Assembly: GCA_001630475.1 (NCBI GenBank)
Contig: KV419440.1
Coordinates: 186,001 to 250,000, forward strand
Source of the DNA: Sistotremastrum niveocremeum HHB9708
Taxonomy: Eukaryota; Basidiomycota; Agaricomycetes; Sistotremastrales; Sistotremastraceae
DNA length: 64,000 bases
Reading direction: 5' to 3'
A model generated the notes under the pieces. It worked only from the letters and a program-made list of their open reading frames with translations, was not told where the DNA came from and did not search any database. The stretch's first letter is position 1; every line of letters starts with the position of its first letter. A program made the position numbers and the translations under genes. This document shows positions 23,233 to 35,208 of the stretch, piece by piece.

Positions 23233-23991
23233 ATGGCCTCATCCTCTCCTTCAAGACCATTTGCGCACACAGTGAAGCAGCTCAAGTTCGTGTTACCCGG
23301 CAGCGTCACTGTCTGGCTTTTCCGACCCTTGACGCACATCTGGCTGCTCCTTGATGAAGATGGTTGGACGAGGTACGTTGATCGAGCTGCTATCGGTGCG
23401 AGTCAATCTCATAACGGTCATTGAGAAGATTATCTGCTGGACTTTCATTAGCGACTGGGGTGTTAACTCTCATACTCTTTGTATATTTGATGCTTTTGCC
23501 CTGGTTTCGTGGATATCAACCCAATGTGCGTTCCCACCCTTACTCACCATTCACCTTAGCTCAATTTCTGGGGCGGTTTATAGTATCGTCAATGGCGAGA
23601 CTCAGGCGAACTATCGCTCGTAGTTCCCGTTCGTATTCTATTCCCTCCCTAAAGACATTCCCCACACTCCGCACTCGAACCAGCACCCTACTCGACCCTT
23701 ATTACGTCTTCACTCTTCCCATCCAATACGGAACTGATCTCTCACTGATCAAACTCTCATATTTCTGCAGGTCCTAACTGGATCAATCGTGTTTGGATAT
23801 TTTCTATTGGTCTTCACGTTATCCCAATTTTCTGAATTGGGTATTACGAAGAGTCTTGTAGCCAGTCTGTCTCTTCTTCTTCTCAGCACTGGCAGAATGA
23901 TAAGCTGACTTCACGTACAGGTACGGGTTTGTATATTTTATCTTTCGGACTTGTGGGTCTGTTCCCTGTACCCAACCGGCGGTTGGAGTGA
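23233..23991 (+). CDS. Small multi-pass membrane protein (hypothetical)
   Basis: I do not recognise the family. Exons joined by splice signals give about 145 residues. They are MASSSPSRPFAHTVKQLKF, then GLSLATGVLTLILFVYLMLL, GYQPNYRQWRDSGELSLVLT, GSIVFGYFLLVFTLSQFSEL and, at the end, YILSFGLVGLFPVPNRRLE with TGA at 23989-23991. There are three to four hydrophobic segments. The third exon is only 36 nt (23584-23619, YRQWRDSGELSL), flanked by acceptor tatag and donor gtagtt. Without it the frame is lost. A small integral membrane protein of the ER or Golgi is a guess. The nearest neighbours (BUB1, RNase H2A) give no functional hint. Confidence 0.65.
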
Positions 23992-24190
23992 TACTTGGAG
24001 TTGGAATTCGAGCTCGCGGTCGCGGTCGTACACTTTGATTTTTCTTGATGAATGTGATGCATGATGATGACGCTGTGATTTTACAGTATGTAAATTAATA
24101 TATCCCAATACCAATACCAATACGCCTCCAACGCACACTCTCGTACACGACCTCGACTCTCCCTCAGCCTCAGCCTCATATCATATCAAA

Positions 24191-25395
24191 TCATAAACTG
24201 TCCACACTATGAATCGCAAGATCTCTAGCTACAGCACTCCGACCTTTATCATGCCCTGTTGCCGTCTGAAAAGCATTAACCAGCGTCTTCTCCCCATCAT
24301 CAATCCTACAAACATGTTAGCCTCAAACGCGAAAAACCGATAGAACGTACCATTCAACTTTATGTGCAGCCTTGTCAAGAGCAACCCTCACAGTCCCCCA
24401 AGAAAATCTCGCCAATGAAGGATATCCAAAAGTCGGCTCGACAGAATCCCTCAACCAAGCTTGCGTCTTCGGATCCGACGGATATCCACTCCCAATATTC
24501 TCCCCCCACTTCTTCCCACCCCTTCCCCCCTCCAAATCCCCATCCAAATACTCTTCTTCAAAAACCCATCCCTCAATCCACGCATCCCTAGTAACTTTAG
24601 CAGCAACACTAGCAGCTCCCACAATCTTATACTTCGAATCCGCCTTCGGCGTAACTGTTATATCCATCGTAGGATATAGAGAAGAAAGATAAGCTTGGTA
24701 CGGAACGCTGGGACCTAAGGCGTCGACGTAGATTTCGGAGATTTTGAGGCCCCGGGAGAGGAGGGCGTTGATTAGGTGGATTGTGGCTTCGCGGGATTGT
24801 TCGTTGAGATTTTGGGGGGGACGGCGGAGCATGTTGCTTGATATATCTTGAGGACTGGATATATCAGATTCAGATTGGGTGCAATTTGGGTGCAAGAGGG
24901 AGTGCAGGACGTACGCGAGGACTCGGACTGACCAGCCAAGCTGATCAGGCCGTCCAGAAAGCACATCCAAAAGCCCCGCCCTCGCCGCATGATTCAACGT
25001 CTTCGAGTCTACGTCGCGTATCAGATTACTCTCAATCTATACCAAGAACAAAACGAACCAGCAAAACCCAAGTCTTCCAACTCCTCCTTCCACGCAAGCG
25101 GACAATAAGCAACCCCATAAACCATAGGCCCCAATACAGGTCCTCGGCCCGCTTCATCTACACCTAGTATATACGGTCCTTCGGCTGTTGGAGTGGGTGA
25201 ATGATAGGTGTATGAGTGACGGAGGGGTGTTATTGGATGAGGGACAGAGGGAACCGAGGGCGAAGGTACCAAGTCTGAGGATGGAGGGACTGAGGGCGAA
25301 GGAACGGGTGTGGTGTCGTCGGTGGGGAAGTCGAGGAGGGTTGAAGCTTGTGATTCTTGGGATTCTTCGTTGGGCTCTGTGGTTGACAATGACAT
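24191..25395 (-). CDS. RNH201: Ribonuclease H2 catalytic subunit A
   Basis: This is the nuclear RNase H2 catalytic subunit, which nicks RNA in RNA:DNA hybrids and removes single ribonucleotides from DNA together with subunits B and C. After a Ser/Pro-rich N-terminal extension (about 65 residues) come the catalytic motifs [20 protein letters not shown] (Asp, Glu), [24 protein letters not shown] (Asp) and [15 protein letters not shown] (Asp). [14 protein letters not shown] and [14 protein letters not shown] are family-specific. About four introns are present; the last joins KVEW to [20 protein letters not shown]. The stop is at 24191-24193. A broken copy of this gene and part of its upstream sequence occurs at 37.6-38.6 kb. 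Confidence 0.93.
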
Positions 25396-25778
25396 GATTG
25401 ACGCGACTTGGTCGCGACACGCAGGCTCGGAGCGCGAATGGGTCGACGCGTGTTACGTTTATGGAAATTGTTTGTCCTTGTTGTCCAACGCCTTCAACCA
25501 TCCAACTGCTCCGCTCTGCTGTCAAAACTTGGAATTGATATACCTCGTCGAAGGGATCTTTGAGGTTACTTGAAGAGATTTTCCCGCGATCCATCTGCTC
25601 GCTAATTGTTGTTCACCAGTCGAGTCTGACACAACACAGATACGAACACGCGTCGAGTCACACTGGGTGATCCTCGATTCGACGCCGAACAATTTACTAC
25701 TATTTAGTTTACCACCTTGCTACCCCGAAAACGCCGCGTAGTTCAGCACACACGCACTCTCCCTCGCATTCGAACCCA
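25396..25778. promoter_or_regulatory. Divergent promoter between RNH201 and the HAD-like gene
   Basis: This is a 383-bp spacer between divergent starts. The part next to RNH201 (tgattgacgcgacttgg and the segment with tgtccttgttgtccaacgcc) reappears at about 38509-38595 in the broken RNase H2A copy. The part next to 25779 resembles sequence upstream of the second HAD-like copy at 35525. The two halves are now separated in the second copy. Confidence 0.5.
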
Positions 25779-27573
25779 ATGTCCTCAACAACAGACGATT
25801 TTCCGCCAGCTTTTCTGGTCAAAGCAAGAATCTCGCCCCCCTTGTCAGTCCACTGGTTGAAATCACAAGAAGCTGTTCAAGTAGCCGATACAGTGACCAC
25901 TGCTCCTTTCCTTGCAGTTGTATTCTCATATCCTGATTACGATGAACCGCTAGCATGCGATCTTATCCTTCCCGTAACGAATATCGAACCTACAAGTGGG
26001 TCGTATTTCACCATTCTCGACTATGACCCGGCACCAGGTGCCACAAATATCAACGAGCCCTTCTTGCCTCTTCCTGAGCTAAGGGGTCCAATCCGCCTTC
26101 ACGCGTTAACCGATGCAATCCAAGGATTCCGGTTCTCAGATGCACGCGTAGGACATCCTCTGGGAGAAGTACTAAACGAACTACTGTGGCTCGTTTATTT
26201 GGATCATAAGGCTGAATCTCTTGCACCTATCCGGAACAGGAATAGAGCGCGGCGCAAAGCTAGATACGGCGAAGAAGTCAGCTCCTTCCGGTCTTCGTTC
26301 AGTGCGGGGCCCCCTCTCGATCGAGGGAATAGCATATGCTTTGACAGCTTCCTTTTTGAGTATTCACGTATATGCGATGAGGACCTAATTCATCCCCCTT
26401 TGTTGAACGTTCAATCGGAAACGGGGCTCATTAAAAGGTTTTTCTCTAATCCGATGTTTTATCTTTGTTGGTTGACATGCTCTCGACACAGAATCACTGA
26501 GAACTACGCCATTCAAGGAATTGAGGACGCCATTGAATGGGCCAGAAAATTGGAATCGGTTGGTATTCCTGAGACTTCACTTTGTTTACTCCTCAGTGCT
26601 CTACTTAGATCGATCTACAGTCCACACCACGAGTTCCAACACAGCAGTCAAACCCACCCTCCTTTCAACAAGATCTATTGATCTTGCAGTCGTTTCCAAT
26701 CAAGTATCCTCTTGAAAATAAGCCACAAGAAACCCAGGATCCAAGCGAAGAGTTGTGGTCGTGGGATGATGAATTCCACATCAGTCTACAAATCGCTCCA
26801 GATGCCGGATCGCATGAACCAGCGATTCTTAATCGTGGAGAGAACATTAATCTTCTGTTCATTGATATATTAGATACTGTTTCAGTCAGTATCTCGGCCT
26901 CCCCTTGACTTTGCTAGTACTGACTGTCATTTAGTCACGTAGCGCCAGCATTATTTCTGCCATACGGAGCTGGATCAGAAGTGTCGAAATGCCCCGGGAC
27001 GATCAAGAACTCCTGGAATTGTACATGCATTGTGAAGGTTTGGTGCTTCTAGAAAAGCCTGGTCTGGATTCCAGGTCATTGTCGAAGAAAGTTCTTGAGC
27101 GGATGGCTCAAGTTATGGGAGTCCCACTTCCAGAGTCTGTGTGCCTTCTTATGGTTGATGCTATATGCAGCCCTCCGCCTCGCGATGGACTGCTGGAAGA
27201 CATCAACTCCCTTCGACAAAGTGGATGCTTCGTCATTGCACTGCGCAATATGGATGCCGAAACATTCACAACATGGTGCCGCCGATACGGCTTTGCATTC
27301 TGCGATTCGATCTGTCAGTCTACCCCGGACGCGTGTCTTGAAGTCTTGGGAAAGTTCAAGGTCAACCCTGCCAACGCCTTGGTCGCGTCGAGTAGATTCT
27401 ATCGGGACTTAGAGCCGATAATCTCAGTACTTCCCACCGCGCAGATCTTTGAAGGAATGACAGAACATCAACGAGATGCTTCTGCGATCAACGGGGTCAG
27501 ATGCAGTCTGGGTGTTGATTCGTGGAAAGACCTCTACAACAGCGTACAAAGCGTACGTAATAGCTTCATGTAG
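25779..27573 (+). CDS. Unknown N-terminal domain fused to degenerate HAD-like domain, copy 1
   Basis: Four exons (25779-26437, 26492-26558, 26621-26884, 26935-27573) encode 542 residues. The exon joins are supported because the same splice sites keep the paralog at 35525-37314 open. Residues 1 to about 330 match nothing I know (FPPAFLVKARISPPLSVHWL, CDLILPVTNIEP, FLFEYSRICDEDLIHPP). The rest resembles L-2-haloacid-dehalogenase-type HAD proteins. Motif I is LLFIDILDTVSSRSASIISA, with the nucleophile-position Asp kept. Motif II is VIALRNMDAETFTTW, where the usual Ser is absent. The expected motif III Lys region reads STPDACLEVLGKF. Motif IV reads VASSRFYRDLEPI, without the usual acidic pair. 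It is therefore probably not an active hydrolase. An SRPK-like kinase follows 337 bp downstream. Confidence 0.75.
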
Positions 27574-27909
27574 GAAAGGGCTTTACCCATTTCATCTTTG
27601 CTAATCAACCACCGCGCTGAAGAGCTTTGCATCAAATGAACTCTGATTAGTAGAAGTGAGCCAGAGTGTACAATTACTATATATAGGTAGGCACCCTGAG
27701 CGCCCGAGGCGTGGCAGTGCAGCGGCTGGCCTGGCAATCGCTCACCAATGTTCACTGACTCGGATATCCGCACTCTCAACAGCTCTCTCAACACGGACCT
27801 TACACTGCGTCAGCTCGTTTTTCGTCGACTTTGAAGCCAAGTTTATCATAGAGCCTGGCGACTCGGCGAACATCAAGTCAACTGCCCAAGCAGATACTAT
27901 ATTATATAG
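27574..27909. other. Intergenic region, no gene seen
   Basis: A 336-bp spacer between two same-strand genes. It presumably holds the terminator of the HAD-like gene and the promoter of the kinase. A short TA run (actatatatagg) is the only notable feature. Confidence 0.45.
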
Positions 27910-29376
27910 ATGGATGAGGCTCCTGTCACAGATTTCTGGTGGACAGACATGGCCGAGCAGCCGTCTGACTACGGTCCCGGTGGCTTCCACCCCGTGCTTA
28001 TAGGTGATGTGTTTTCCACCATCCCTACCACCGGACATCCTCGATACAAGATCATCGCGAAACTCGGCCGAGGCGCATCCGGGACTGTCTGGCTGGCGTC
28101 TGACTTGCTAGTCCAAAAGTTTGCCCCTATCACTTCTATGTGTCTGCCATGAATCCATTTTCTCTTAGCTGCGTTGCTCTCAAATTCAGTGCGGCTCGAC
28201 TGACGGGACAGAACAAAGAACTTTCTATCTTGAAACGATTGTCATCTCGCAACGCAGAGCCTGAGGATTCTCAAGGGGCTCATACCATACGCCTTCTAGA
28301 TTATTTCGAAGTCAGAGGGCCCAATGGTGTACATGAGGTCATCGTAACTGAGGTCGTCCTAGGCTGGAACGAGATGCGATACTCGGCAGTCGCACTCCCG
28401 CCCGTGCGTAAAGTCACTGCAGAACTTGCACTGGGTCTCGCACATATACACAATTGTGATATCGTTCACGGGGGTGAGTGAATCCTGATTTCCGGATAGA
28501 TGCAACCTGACAGCCTTCCGAACCGTTTAGACCTTCATGTGGGAAATATTGGATTTCGAATGAATGGCTTCGACCAGGTTGACGAATTCCAAGTTCTGCA
28601 AGCCATAGATGCAGTTACCGATCAATTTTGTTATCCTGTCATCTCCGAGAACCTGGAAATGAATGTCGCGGGTCTTCCAACATACATAGTCTCATCCGAT
28701 AACAAAATAGGGTGGATGGCGGCTCTCTGCGATGTCGACCGATTGACCGCGCTCATCATGGACTTTGGTGAAGGTAAGAAACACAGTGTCAAAAATTCAG
28801 CAACTAAAATTGCCTTAGCATTCGTTGAACCTGAAGCGCCGTCCAAACCAAACATAATGTTCTACCTGCAGCCCCCTGAATTGCTTCTAAACCTGCAACC
28901 ATTAAGTAAAGCAGGCGATATTTGGGCCTTTGGATGTACAGTGCGTTGGACTATGCATTTCGTGTCCCCAGGCTTATCTGATACAGGTTTCTGAGCTTGT
29001 CCTGCGTTGGCCACTATTCGCGAATATCTTGAACGAGAAAGAATTATTAAAGCGAATGGTCGCTACTCTTGGGCCCTTACCTCGAGAATGGCAATTGGAC
29101 AATGCGCTAGCCTGGTTGAACTTGGACGACGACGACGTTCAATTGATCACGGCGGGCCAGAAGGATCAAGGCTATATGCTCGATAGAGTTGCGTTATCGT
29201 GGTTCCGGAGTGTCACAGAAATCCCCCCTTCGGCGCAGGTTATAGAAGATACTCAAGCTCTTTTTTCGATGTTAAGTGCCCTACTCCAATTTGAACCTAA
29301 GAGCCGTCCGCCCATAGATGAAGTCCTAAAGCATCCTTGGTTGAGACAGTTCACAACCAGGGACACTGCAGTGTGA
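27910..29376 (+). CDS. SRPK-like serine/threonine kinase, intact catalytic motifs
   Basis: Five exons (27910-28118, 28169-28473, 28531-28773, 28819-28940, 28987-29376) encode 422 residues. The N-terminal signature YGPGGFHPVLIGDVF is typical of fungal SRPK-family kinases. Catalytic elements are complete: glycine loop LGRGASGTVWLA, VALKF (ATP-binding Lys), KELSILKRL (helix C Glu), HGDLHVGN split over an intron, IMDFGE, and PPELL with DIWAFGCT. The C-terminal ELLKRMVATLGPLPREW and VLKHPWLRQF complete the fold. SR-protein kinases normally phosphorylate splicing factors. The expanded fungal copies with HGD loops are of unknown substrate. It serves here as the reference for the three related genes at 30.3, 50-54 and 54.3-56.5 kb. 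Confidence 0.87.
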
Positions 29377-30284
29377 ATTCTAACGTTTGGCACGCCCATC
29401 TCAGAGGCTTTTCGTTGCTGTATCGATCTTTCGTCTTGCGTGTTATCATTGCATATCGACTTTACTGCCCTCTTGTGCTCCGAGAGGCCTTCAGGTGGTC
29501 GTGCCTCCTGGGACCCAGAGCAAGGCACTCGCGGGTGGGTCTAATACTTGCATTCAGCTCTTGGTTTCCCTGCGGAGACGCCACTTCATTATCCAACTTA
29601 CTAAAAGCGATGACTTCACAATATATTGTGTATGTGTATATTCCATATCCTTCGCTCTTTTCCGATGCGGAAATTCCGAAATTCCCATGCTTGATAATAT
29701 TGGACAACACCCTCTCTGGACCCTTGGGCTTCAATGTGAACGTGCTGGCCTCCGTGTCAGCACACCCTGCCGCGGTTGTGTAGGTAGGTAGGCAGACCCT
29801 TGGGCAGACCGCTTGGGCTTCGTGCTACTGAAGTCAAGACTTAAATACTTGATTAAGTTACATAACATACCATAACATAACATGTCAAGCGCGCTTCTTC
29901 AGGGGTTCCGAACTTCCGACAAGCATGGGTTCAAGTTGGACCACTACAGTACCACCGGCTCACCGGATTCCACGACGCAGTGACGGCGGCGTCCTTTGGG
30001 CCACACGTTCTGCATAGTAATCCGTGGCAGTCCAATTATCACCATCACCGCCAAGACCAACTCACTTTCGGCGATAGATAATCGCCACATCGCACGCAAG
30101 TCGAGTGGTCTTCGCAGCGTGACCTTGATATCGATATCAAATCTACACAAGGGTGCCAGGTACAGTTCAGATTTGATTAAAAGCCTTGCAAGCCATTGGA
30201 AGGAAATCCTCCATCGTGTAGAATACCAGTCTCACCCCGGTTGCACTGTTTCCCATCATTGACACCCAATCAATATCCTCGTAT
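29377..30284. other. Intergenic region, no gene seen
   Basis: A 0.9-kb spacer between two SRPK-like genes. Overlapping open frames at 29337-29791 have no domain and overlap the kinase 3' end. A short GTAG repeat (about 29780-29793) and a taacataacatacc run near 29865 are low-complexity. No transposon ends were found. Confidence 0.4.
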
Positions 30285-31847
30285 ATGTTGGTACGTCTGT
30301 AGGAGTACACGTCCCCCTAACAGTCGCGCTGACCACTCGGCGTTGCCTCTGCTTGAAGAACGAGACTCGAGGTCAGAAGTTTTACTTCAAATGCGCTGAG
30401 TCCGAGGACCTGGCCAATTACACGGAGGGGGGTTATCATCCGATCCACTTGGGCGATGTCATTCCTCGATCTGCTGAGCATTCTAAGGCGAAATATCGTA
30501 TAATCTACAAGTTGGGTCATAACAGGCACTCTACAATGTGGCTTGGTATATGCATGGAGGACACCGCGTATGTTCTTCTTGGCTCCCAGTCAAATTCCTA
30601 GTTCTGATTCTTCTAGGCACTATGTTGTCCTTGATGTCGGCATTTCTCGTTCGAGAAATCGTGACAATGAGCTGGAGATCATTGCATCAGCCTCGTCTTC
30701 CTCGACTCAAGATCAAGGTTGTCAGAACATCCTCAAAATCCTTGACCAGTTCAAAATCACAGGACCTAATGGTTGCCATACCGTTTTCGTGTCAGAACTC
30801 ATGTGGACGATAGACCACCGGGAGGTACGGAGGCTGTGGGACAGTCGCACGATGGCTCACCAATGCTTGCTCTCTCTCTGCTGCCTCCATAGATTAGGCT
30901 ACGTGCACGGTGGTACGGGTGCCATAGTATTATGTCCACTCGCACATCTGCTGATTATCATTCAGCTATCTCTCACAAAGCCTTTTTCCTGAAAATGAGA
31001 AAGACCAAGCCTGACCAGTTCAAGTCCCTTCGGGCTAGGATGGGCGCGCCAGACTGCAGGCCGGTGCTGATGGCTGGGATGGCTTCAGAGCCACATCGTC
31101 ACCCAAAATATGCATGCACCCCCGCTCATCCGCTGGATGCACTCCCATCCTTTTTCATCGATGTCGGAGTTGAGGACGTGTGTATCTTGCTCAGCTGCTT
31201 TGCCGATGGTATGCACGTGAATCATTTGGATAGCCAACGCTCATCACGAGGTTCGACAGCTTTCCAGACCCGGGCCAATGGTGCTGGTCGATTTTCGGAT
31301 TCAGGTAACATGTGTATGCCTCCCGATATGATTATCTTCCAGAAGCCGTGTAGCCCAGCGAGTGATATCTGGGCTCTCGGATGCACGGTGTGTCTTCAGA
31401 AAGGGGAATTATACACTTATTGAAATATGCCATAGCTGTATTACATGATTACTGGCAGCTTGATTGCGGTTCCAGGTTCAGCCGCTCAAGAGCAATTGAA
31501 GTCCACTGTCGACAATTTAGGCCCGCTCCCGATAGATTGGTGGAACGCCTCTCCTACCAAGCCGTATGAATTGTCGTCATCAGGTCTGTGACGCCGAGTT
31601 GACTCTCCCCGCGAGTTTTGATGCAGCTGCCTAAGATGATTTACAAGTGTCGTCGTCGATTACTTGGCAAAAGCTTCAAGAGCACTATCTTGAGATCAGG
31701 GTGGATCGATCAGCCGGAACGCAATCCCCTCAACAAGATGCCGACGATTTGGTGCAGCTGATTCGATCAATGTTGAGTTATGACCCCGAGACAAGGCCTA
31801 CCATCAGAGACTGTCTCAATCACCCTTGGTTTGCGTGCATCGTGTAG
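30285..31847 (+). CDS. SRPK-like pseudokinase, reading frame open
   Basis: This gene shares the exon plan of the kinase at 27910 but has lost its catalytic signature. The suggested start is ATG TTG at 30285, spliced to 30359 (NETRGQKFYFKCAE); it is tentative. YTEGGYHPIHLGDVIPRS is the family N-terminus. The glycine loop is LGHNRHSTMWLG (glycines lost) and the Lys strand is YVVLDVGIS (no Lys). The catalytic loop reads HGAISHKAFF after splicing at 30913/30966 (no Asp, no Asn). The DFG region is SCFADGMHV. The fold-supporting parts persist: MPPDMIIF, SDIWALGCT, STVDNLGPLPIDWWNASP and the C-terminal RPTIRDCLNHPWFACIV. Because the splice sites and frame are intact, it may act as a non-catalytic regulator or decoy. 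Recent decay is the alternative. Confidence 0.7.
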
Positions 31848-32018
31848 GCATTGATTTAGAACGCCATCCAAGTTCAAGGATGGATACTCGATCTCCAATC
31901 CAATCAGATAGGCTCGCACCTCGAAACAATTGTCGGAAATTTGATCGATTCATCAGGGGTTAAATTCTGCAGTCCGATAGCGAGCTGCATTGACCAGCGC
32001 TAACTCGAGATTCTGTTA

Positions 32019-32727
32019 CAGTCGCGGACAAGGGAAGTCCGCTAATCGGCTAGCGGCCGATCCGCTCGTTGAAATTCCTTCAAAATTTGTCCAGAGACTT
32101 GGAACAAAGAAAGGAGTCCAAAAACACACCTCCGAAATTCTTCCATGCACTTTCTGATTTGGCCAAATTTTTCGGACAGGTCATCTTCCCAATTCTTCGA
32201 AATCCGAGGTCTTGGACCCGTGGGAACTTCCTTATAAGGAAATGACAAACTCGGATATACCGGCGATATCCCTCCCGAGCCGGCAGGTAGTCCTGAGCTT
32301 TCTCTGAAGCATTTACAATGTTGGAAGTGACTTGTACAGTGCACAGTCGGATGCCAGAGGCATTTCTGAGTACTACCGAACGGTTCCCATGATTGATGCA
32401 AGTAAATGTCGTAAATAATATAAATAATGTTTTTTAAGAGATCGGCTCGTTGGAATGTTATGGGCTCTTGCGGATCAATCTCAATTTCGGAAAAGAGCCC
32501 ATAGCAATATTTTCGTGATTTTTGATGCAGTCCTTGCCTTTCTTGGCCAAATTTAGGGTCCGTCAGGGCAAAATTTTCGATTTGGGCCAATCGGCTCGTA
32601 CAGATCAAAGATACATCTAAGCCCATTCTATCTATCAGGTTTCCGAGGCTCTACCCACTTTGGGCCGAGTGTAGTTGCCGGTCGCGTCGCGTCGGTTTGT
32701 TTGGTCGTCTTTGCTTGTCCGCGACTG
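32019..32727. mobile_element. Tc1/mariner-type non-autonomous DNA transposon (709 bp)
   Basis: Ends are CAGTCGCGGACAAG on the left and its exact complement on the right (14-bp TIRs), flanked on both sides by the dinucleotide TA, as expected for Tc1/mariner/pogo-like insertion. The interior has a minus-strand open frame (32042-32626) without any recognisable transposase motif. It also has an 11-bp-arm hairpin (TATGGGCTCTT and complement, about 32458-32508). Probably a MITE or a deletion derivative. Confidence 0.8.
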
Positions 32728-33196
32728 TATACGGCCGAGGCATCAATACCCCGTTTGACAACGTATACGACACAAACTTCTTAGATATATCGAGATCAAG
32801 GAAAATTCGATAGCGGTCCCAAGCTGAATCAGAATTGTGGTTCACTCAATATTAATATTATTGCATACTCAAACTGAAGGCATGTCGTCTAGTCTAGTCT
32901 AGTCTAATTTGCGCCGGTTCTGCCACCGTCTGTTACCGTAGCGAACCCTCGTTCTAATGTACAAAAGGCAGAAGCATTATGCACCGTAGTGCATCTTGTA
33001 CACTACGGAGCGGCAGAACACGGAAATTGAGTAGTGTCATACATGATACACGCCCAAATCTCAGAACGTTTGATGATAGGTAGGTTATTCCAGCATACCG
33101 GTCAGTGGTTGCTCTCACGTTCCGCAAATGCCGCGAATCGGATCAAGAGAAGTGACGGAGTGGCGATTTCAACTACTGTTTCGGTTGGAATTGCGC
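32728..33196. other. Intergenic region with GTCTA repeat
   Basis: No gene is supported. Four tandem GTCTA units lie at 32887-32906. A local inverted pair, gcaccgtagtgcatcttgt followed by acactacggagc, lies near 32980-33011. The right end adjoins the 3' end of the GH5 gene. Confidence 0.5.
32887..32906. repeat. Microsatellite (GTCTA)4
   Basis: Four perfect tandem GTCTA units in intergenic DNA. Confidence 0.85.
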
Positions 33197-35208
33197 TTAA
33201 TTACAGATATTGGGGTAGAGTCTTTCCGTTGGATCTTGGGGTATCCAGCCCCCTTGTAAACCCTAGCGGACAATCTCAAGTCAATATCGCTACGCAGGAA
33301 CAGCAAAAGCACTACTAACCTTGGAGTAATCCCATTCATCGGCATTTTCCGCCTGCAATCGTAAAGTCAGCGACGTTTGGTCTTGGTCGCGTCAAGACTT
33401 TACCTTCCATGTCCACCATATGTTCCCTTGGACGCTGTCCCCGATCACTGATTGAACTTCCCAATACCTAAGAAGTTAGGTAAACATAAGTCAGTCAGAA
33501 GGAGAGCACGAATAGGAGCACGAACTTTCTCAAAAATGTCTTATAATCGCTCGAGAAGGTCGCCGAGCTCCCAGTCAATCCATCGCACAATCCATGTACC
33601 TGTGTTGTCGGATCTCCCTGAAGTGTACCGTCCCATCTTGATCCCACGCCCCTTCCGTTGAGCCATAAGGCACAGTCTGTTGATGCCGCGGACCATTCGC
33701 CCATGATTGTCCATAAATTCGCAGAGGAGAAGTTGGCCCATTGCGGAATCAGAGAACAAGCAAACTGCATCGAGGGGGTCTGAGATCCAGTCATGGAAAG
33801 AGAACAATCAACGTACCTGTATATGTTCGTCTTGCGTTCGATTGAGTTCTAGGTCACTGAAGATCTGATATTGGTGCTGCACTCAAGTAAGGACACTGTA
33901 TCGTTTGCCGAAGGACTTGAAGATAATCACTCACAACGTCCATCAAAACACCTTCGGCACTTGGGTACGTCAAGAAGTTCTGCCAACTGTCAACTCCGAG
34001 GAACCCGTCTCCGATCATCATCGTCAGACCTCCACCCACGGCATTCCGTACAGCGGTGTAGGCGTTCTGCCAGAACCCGCGAACGGCGGAGGCCCATGCA
34101 TCCGACTGGAAAGCGATGGGCTCGTTCAAGAGCTCCAAGATGTCTATCATACCCTGCGTCGCGTTGGCAAGGAACACGAGGTCATTGATCGTTCTCGTAA
34201 TGTTGTCAGGATTGAGCGCCCAAACAGGATCACCGGTCCTCTGGCCAGAGTTATCATAACCATTTTGCGACCCTGGTGAGATGCAACGAGACAACGTCAA
34301 CGCTCCGGACTGTGCTCATGGATAAGGGCATTACCTGGAGCCCCATGCTGACGTTGAATGAGCATGATGTGAAGTAAAACAAAATCATCGCGAACGTACC
34401 AAATCAACGATCACGTGTATCCCATGATTACGCGCCCATTGTAAGGCTTGCATGAGGTATGGCCATGCTCCTGGAATAAACGGTGATACAGGTTCTCCTG
34501 TGGGAATCGACCAATATCCGAACGGAATCCTAGTTGCTATCGTTACTACCAGGTTTCTTCAAGGGTAGTCTCCTTACCGAACATGATTGAGACCGGCAGC
34601 TGCCATCGTTTTGAAGTCATCTGAAAGCCCGCGTCAGCTTAACGTCGATCATGTCAACAGGACGTGCTTGCTTTCTGTAATCCATGTAGCCCAGTGATTC
34701 TTCAGAGTGTTCAAAGCAACGTTCGGGTCCTGAAATTGACCAAACGTGTACTCATCGACGATAGCAGAGTTGTTCGTGCCCTCAAAGATGGATGGGGTTA
34801 TCCATGGCTTGAAGATGTCAGTGAAACGAGAACCTCTGAGTATAACCAAAGACCAACTTCTAACACAAACCACCCTCCACTTTGGAGGAATTGCAGTCAA
34901 TTCACAATACTGATATAACAAAATCGGACAACTCACAGGTTTACTCCGATGACTTTATCGGTCCCATATGCAAACGGAGCCAACGTTGGAGTTGCGCTAC
35001 TCTGAGCGGACGACGTCGAGGTGCGAGTAGCAGTACCGTGCTGGACGGTCGTGGCACTTGTTGAATGGTTGGCTGGACTAGTTGGTGCAGCAATAGGTAT
35101 TTGTTGAGCTAGACCGTTGCTTCTCGGCTTCAGACGGCATTGCTTGGCTGCAAGGACGGCTGATGGACAGAAAAAGGGAAGAAAGAGCAGTACAGGGGAT
35201 AGCAGCAT
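33197..35208 (-). CDS. Secreted GH5 exo-beta-1,3-glucanase
   Basis: This is an extracellular glycoside hydrolase family 5 enzyme of the Exg1/subfamily-9 type, acting on beta-1,3-glucan of the fungal wall. The start at 35208 gives the signal peptide MLLSPVLLFLPFFCPSAVLA. A Ser/Thr-rich linker (ATTVQHGTATRTSTSSAQSS) follows, which may be O-glycosylated. The catalytic domain shows [20 protein letters not shown] (joined across an intron), HVRIPFGYW, VDLHGAPGSQNGYDNSG, LELLNEP (acid/base Glu) and IMGEWSAASTDCALWLNG (nucleophile Glu). NIWWTWKAENADEWDY and the final WIPQDPTERLYPNICN complete it; the stop is at 33197-33199. About ten introns are needed. A broken partial copy lies at 45.85-46.66 kb. 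Confidence 0.88.

Noticed and set aside
25154-25594. 146-codon minus-strand frame overlapping the RNH201 start
   Set aside because: Out of frame with the conserved GVDEAGRG motif; a shadow of RNH201 exon 1 and its promoter.
32042-32626. 194-codon minus-strand frame
   Set aside because: Lies wholly within a TA-flanked MITE and shows no recognisable protein; kept only as a finding, not as a gene.
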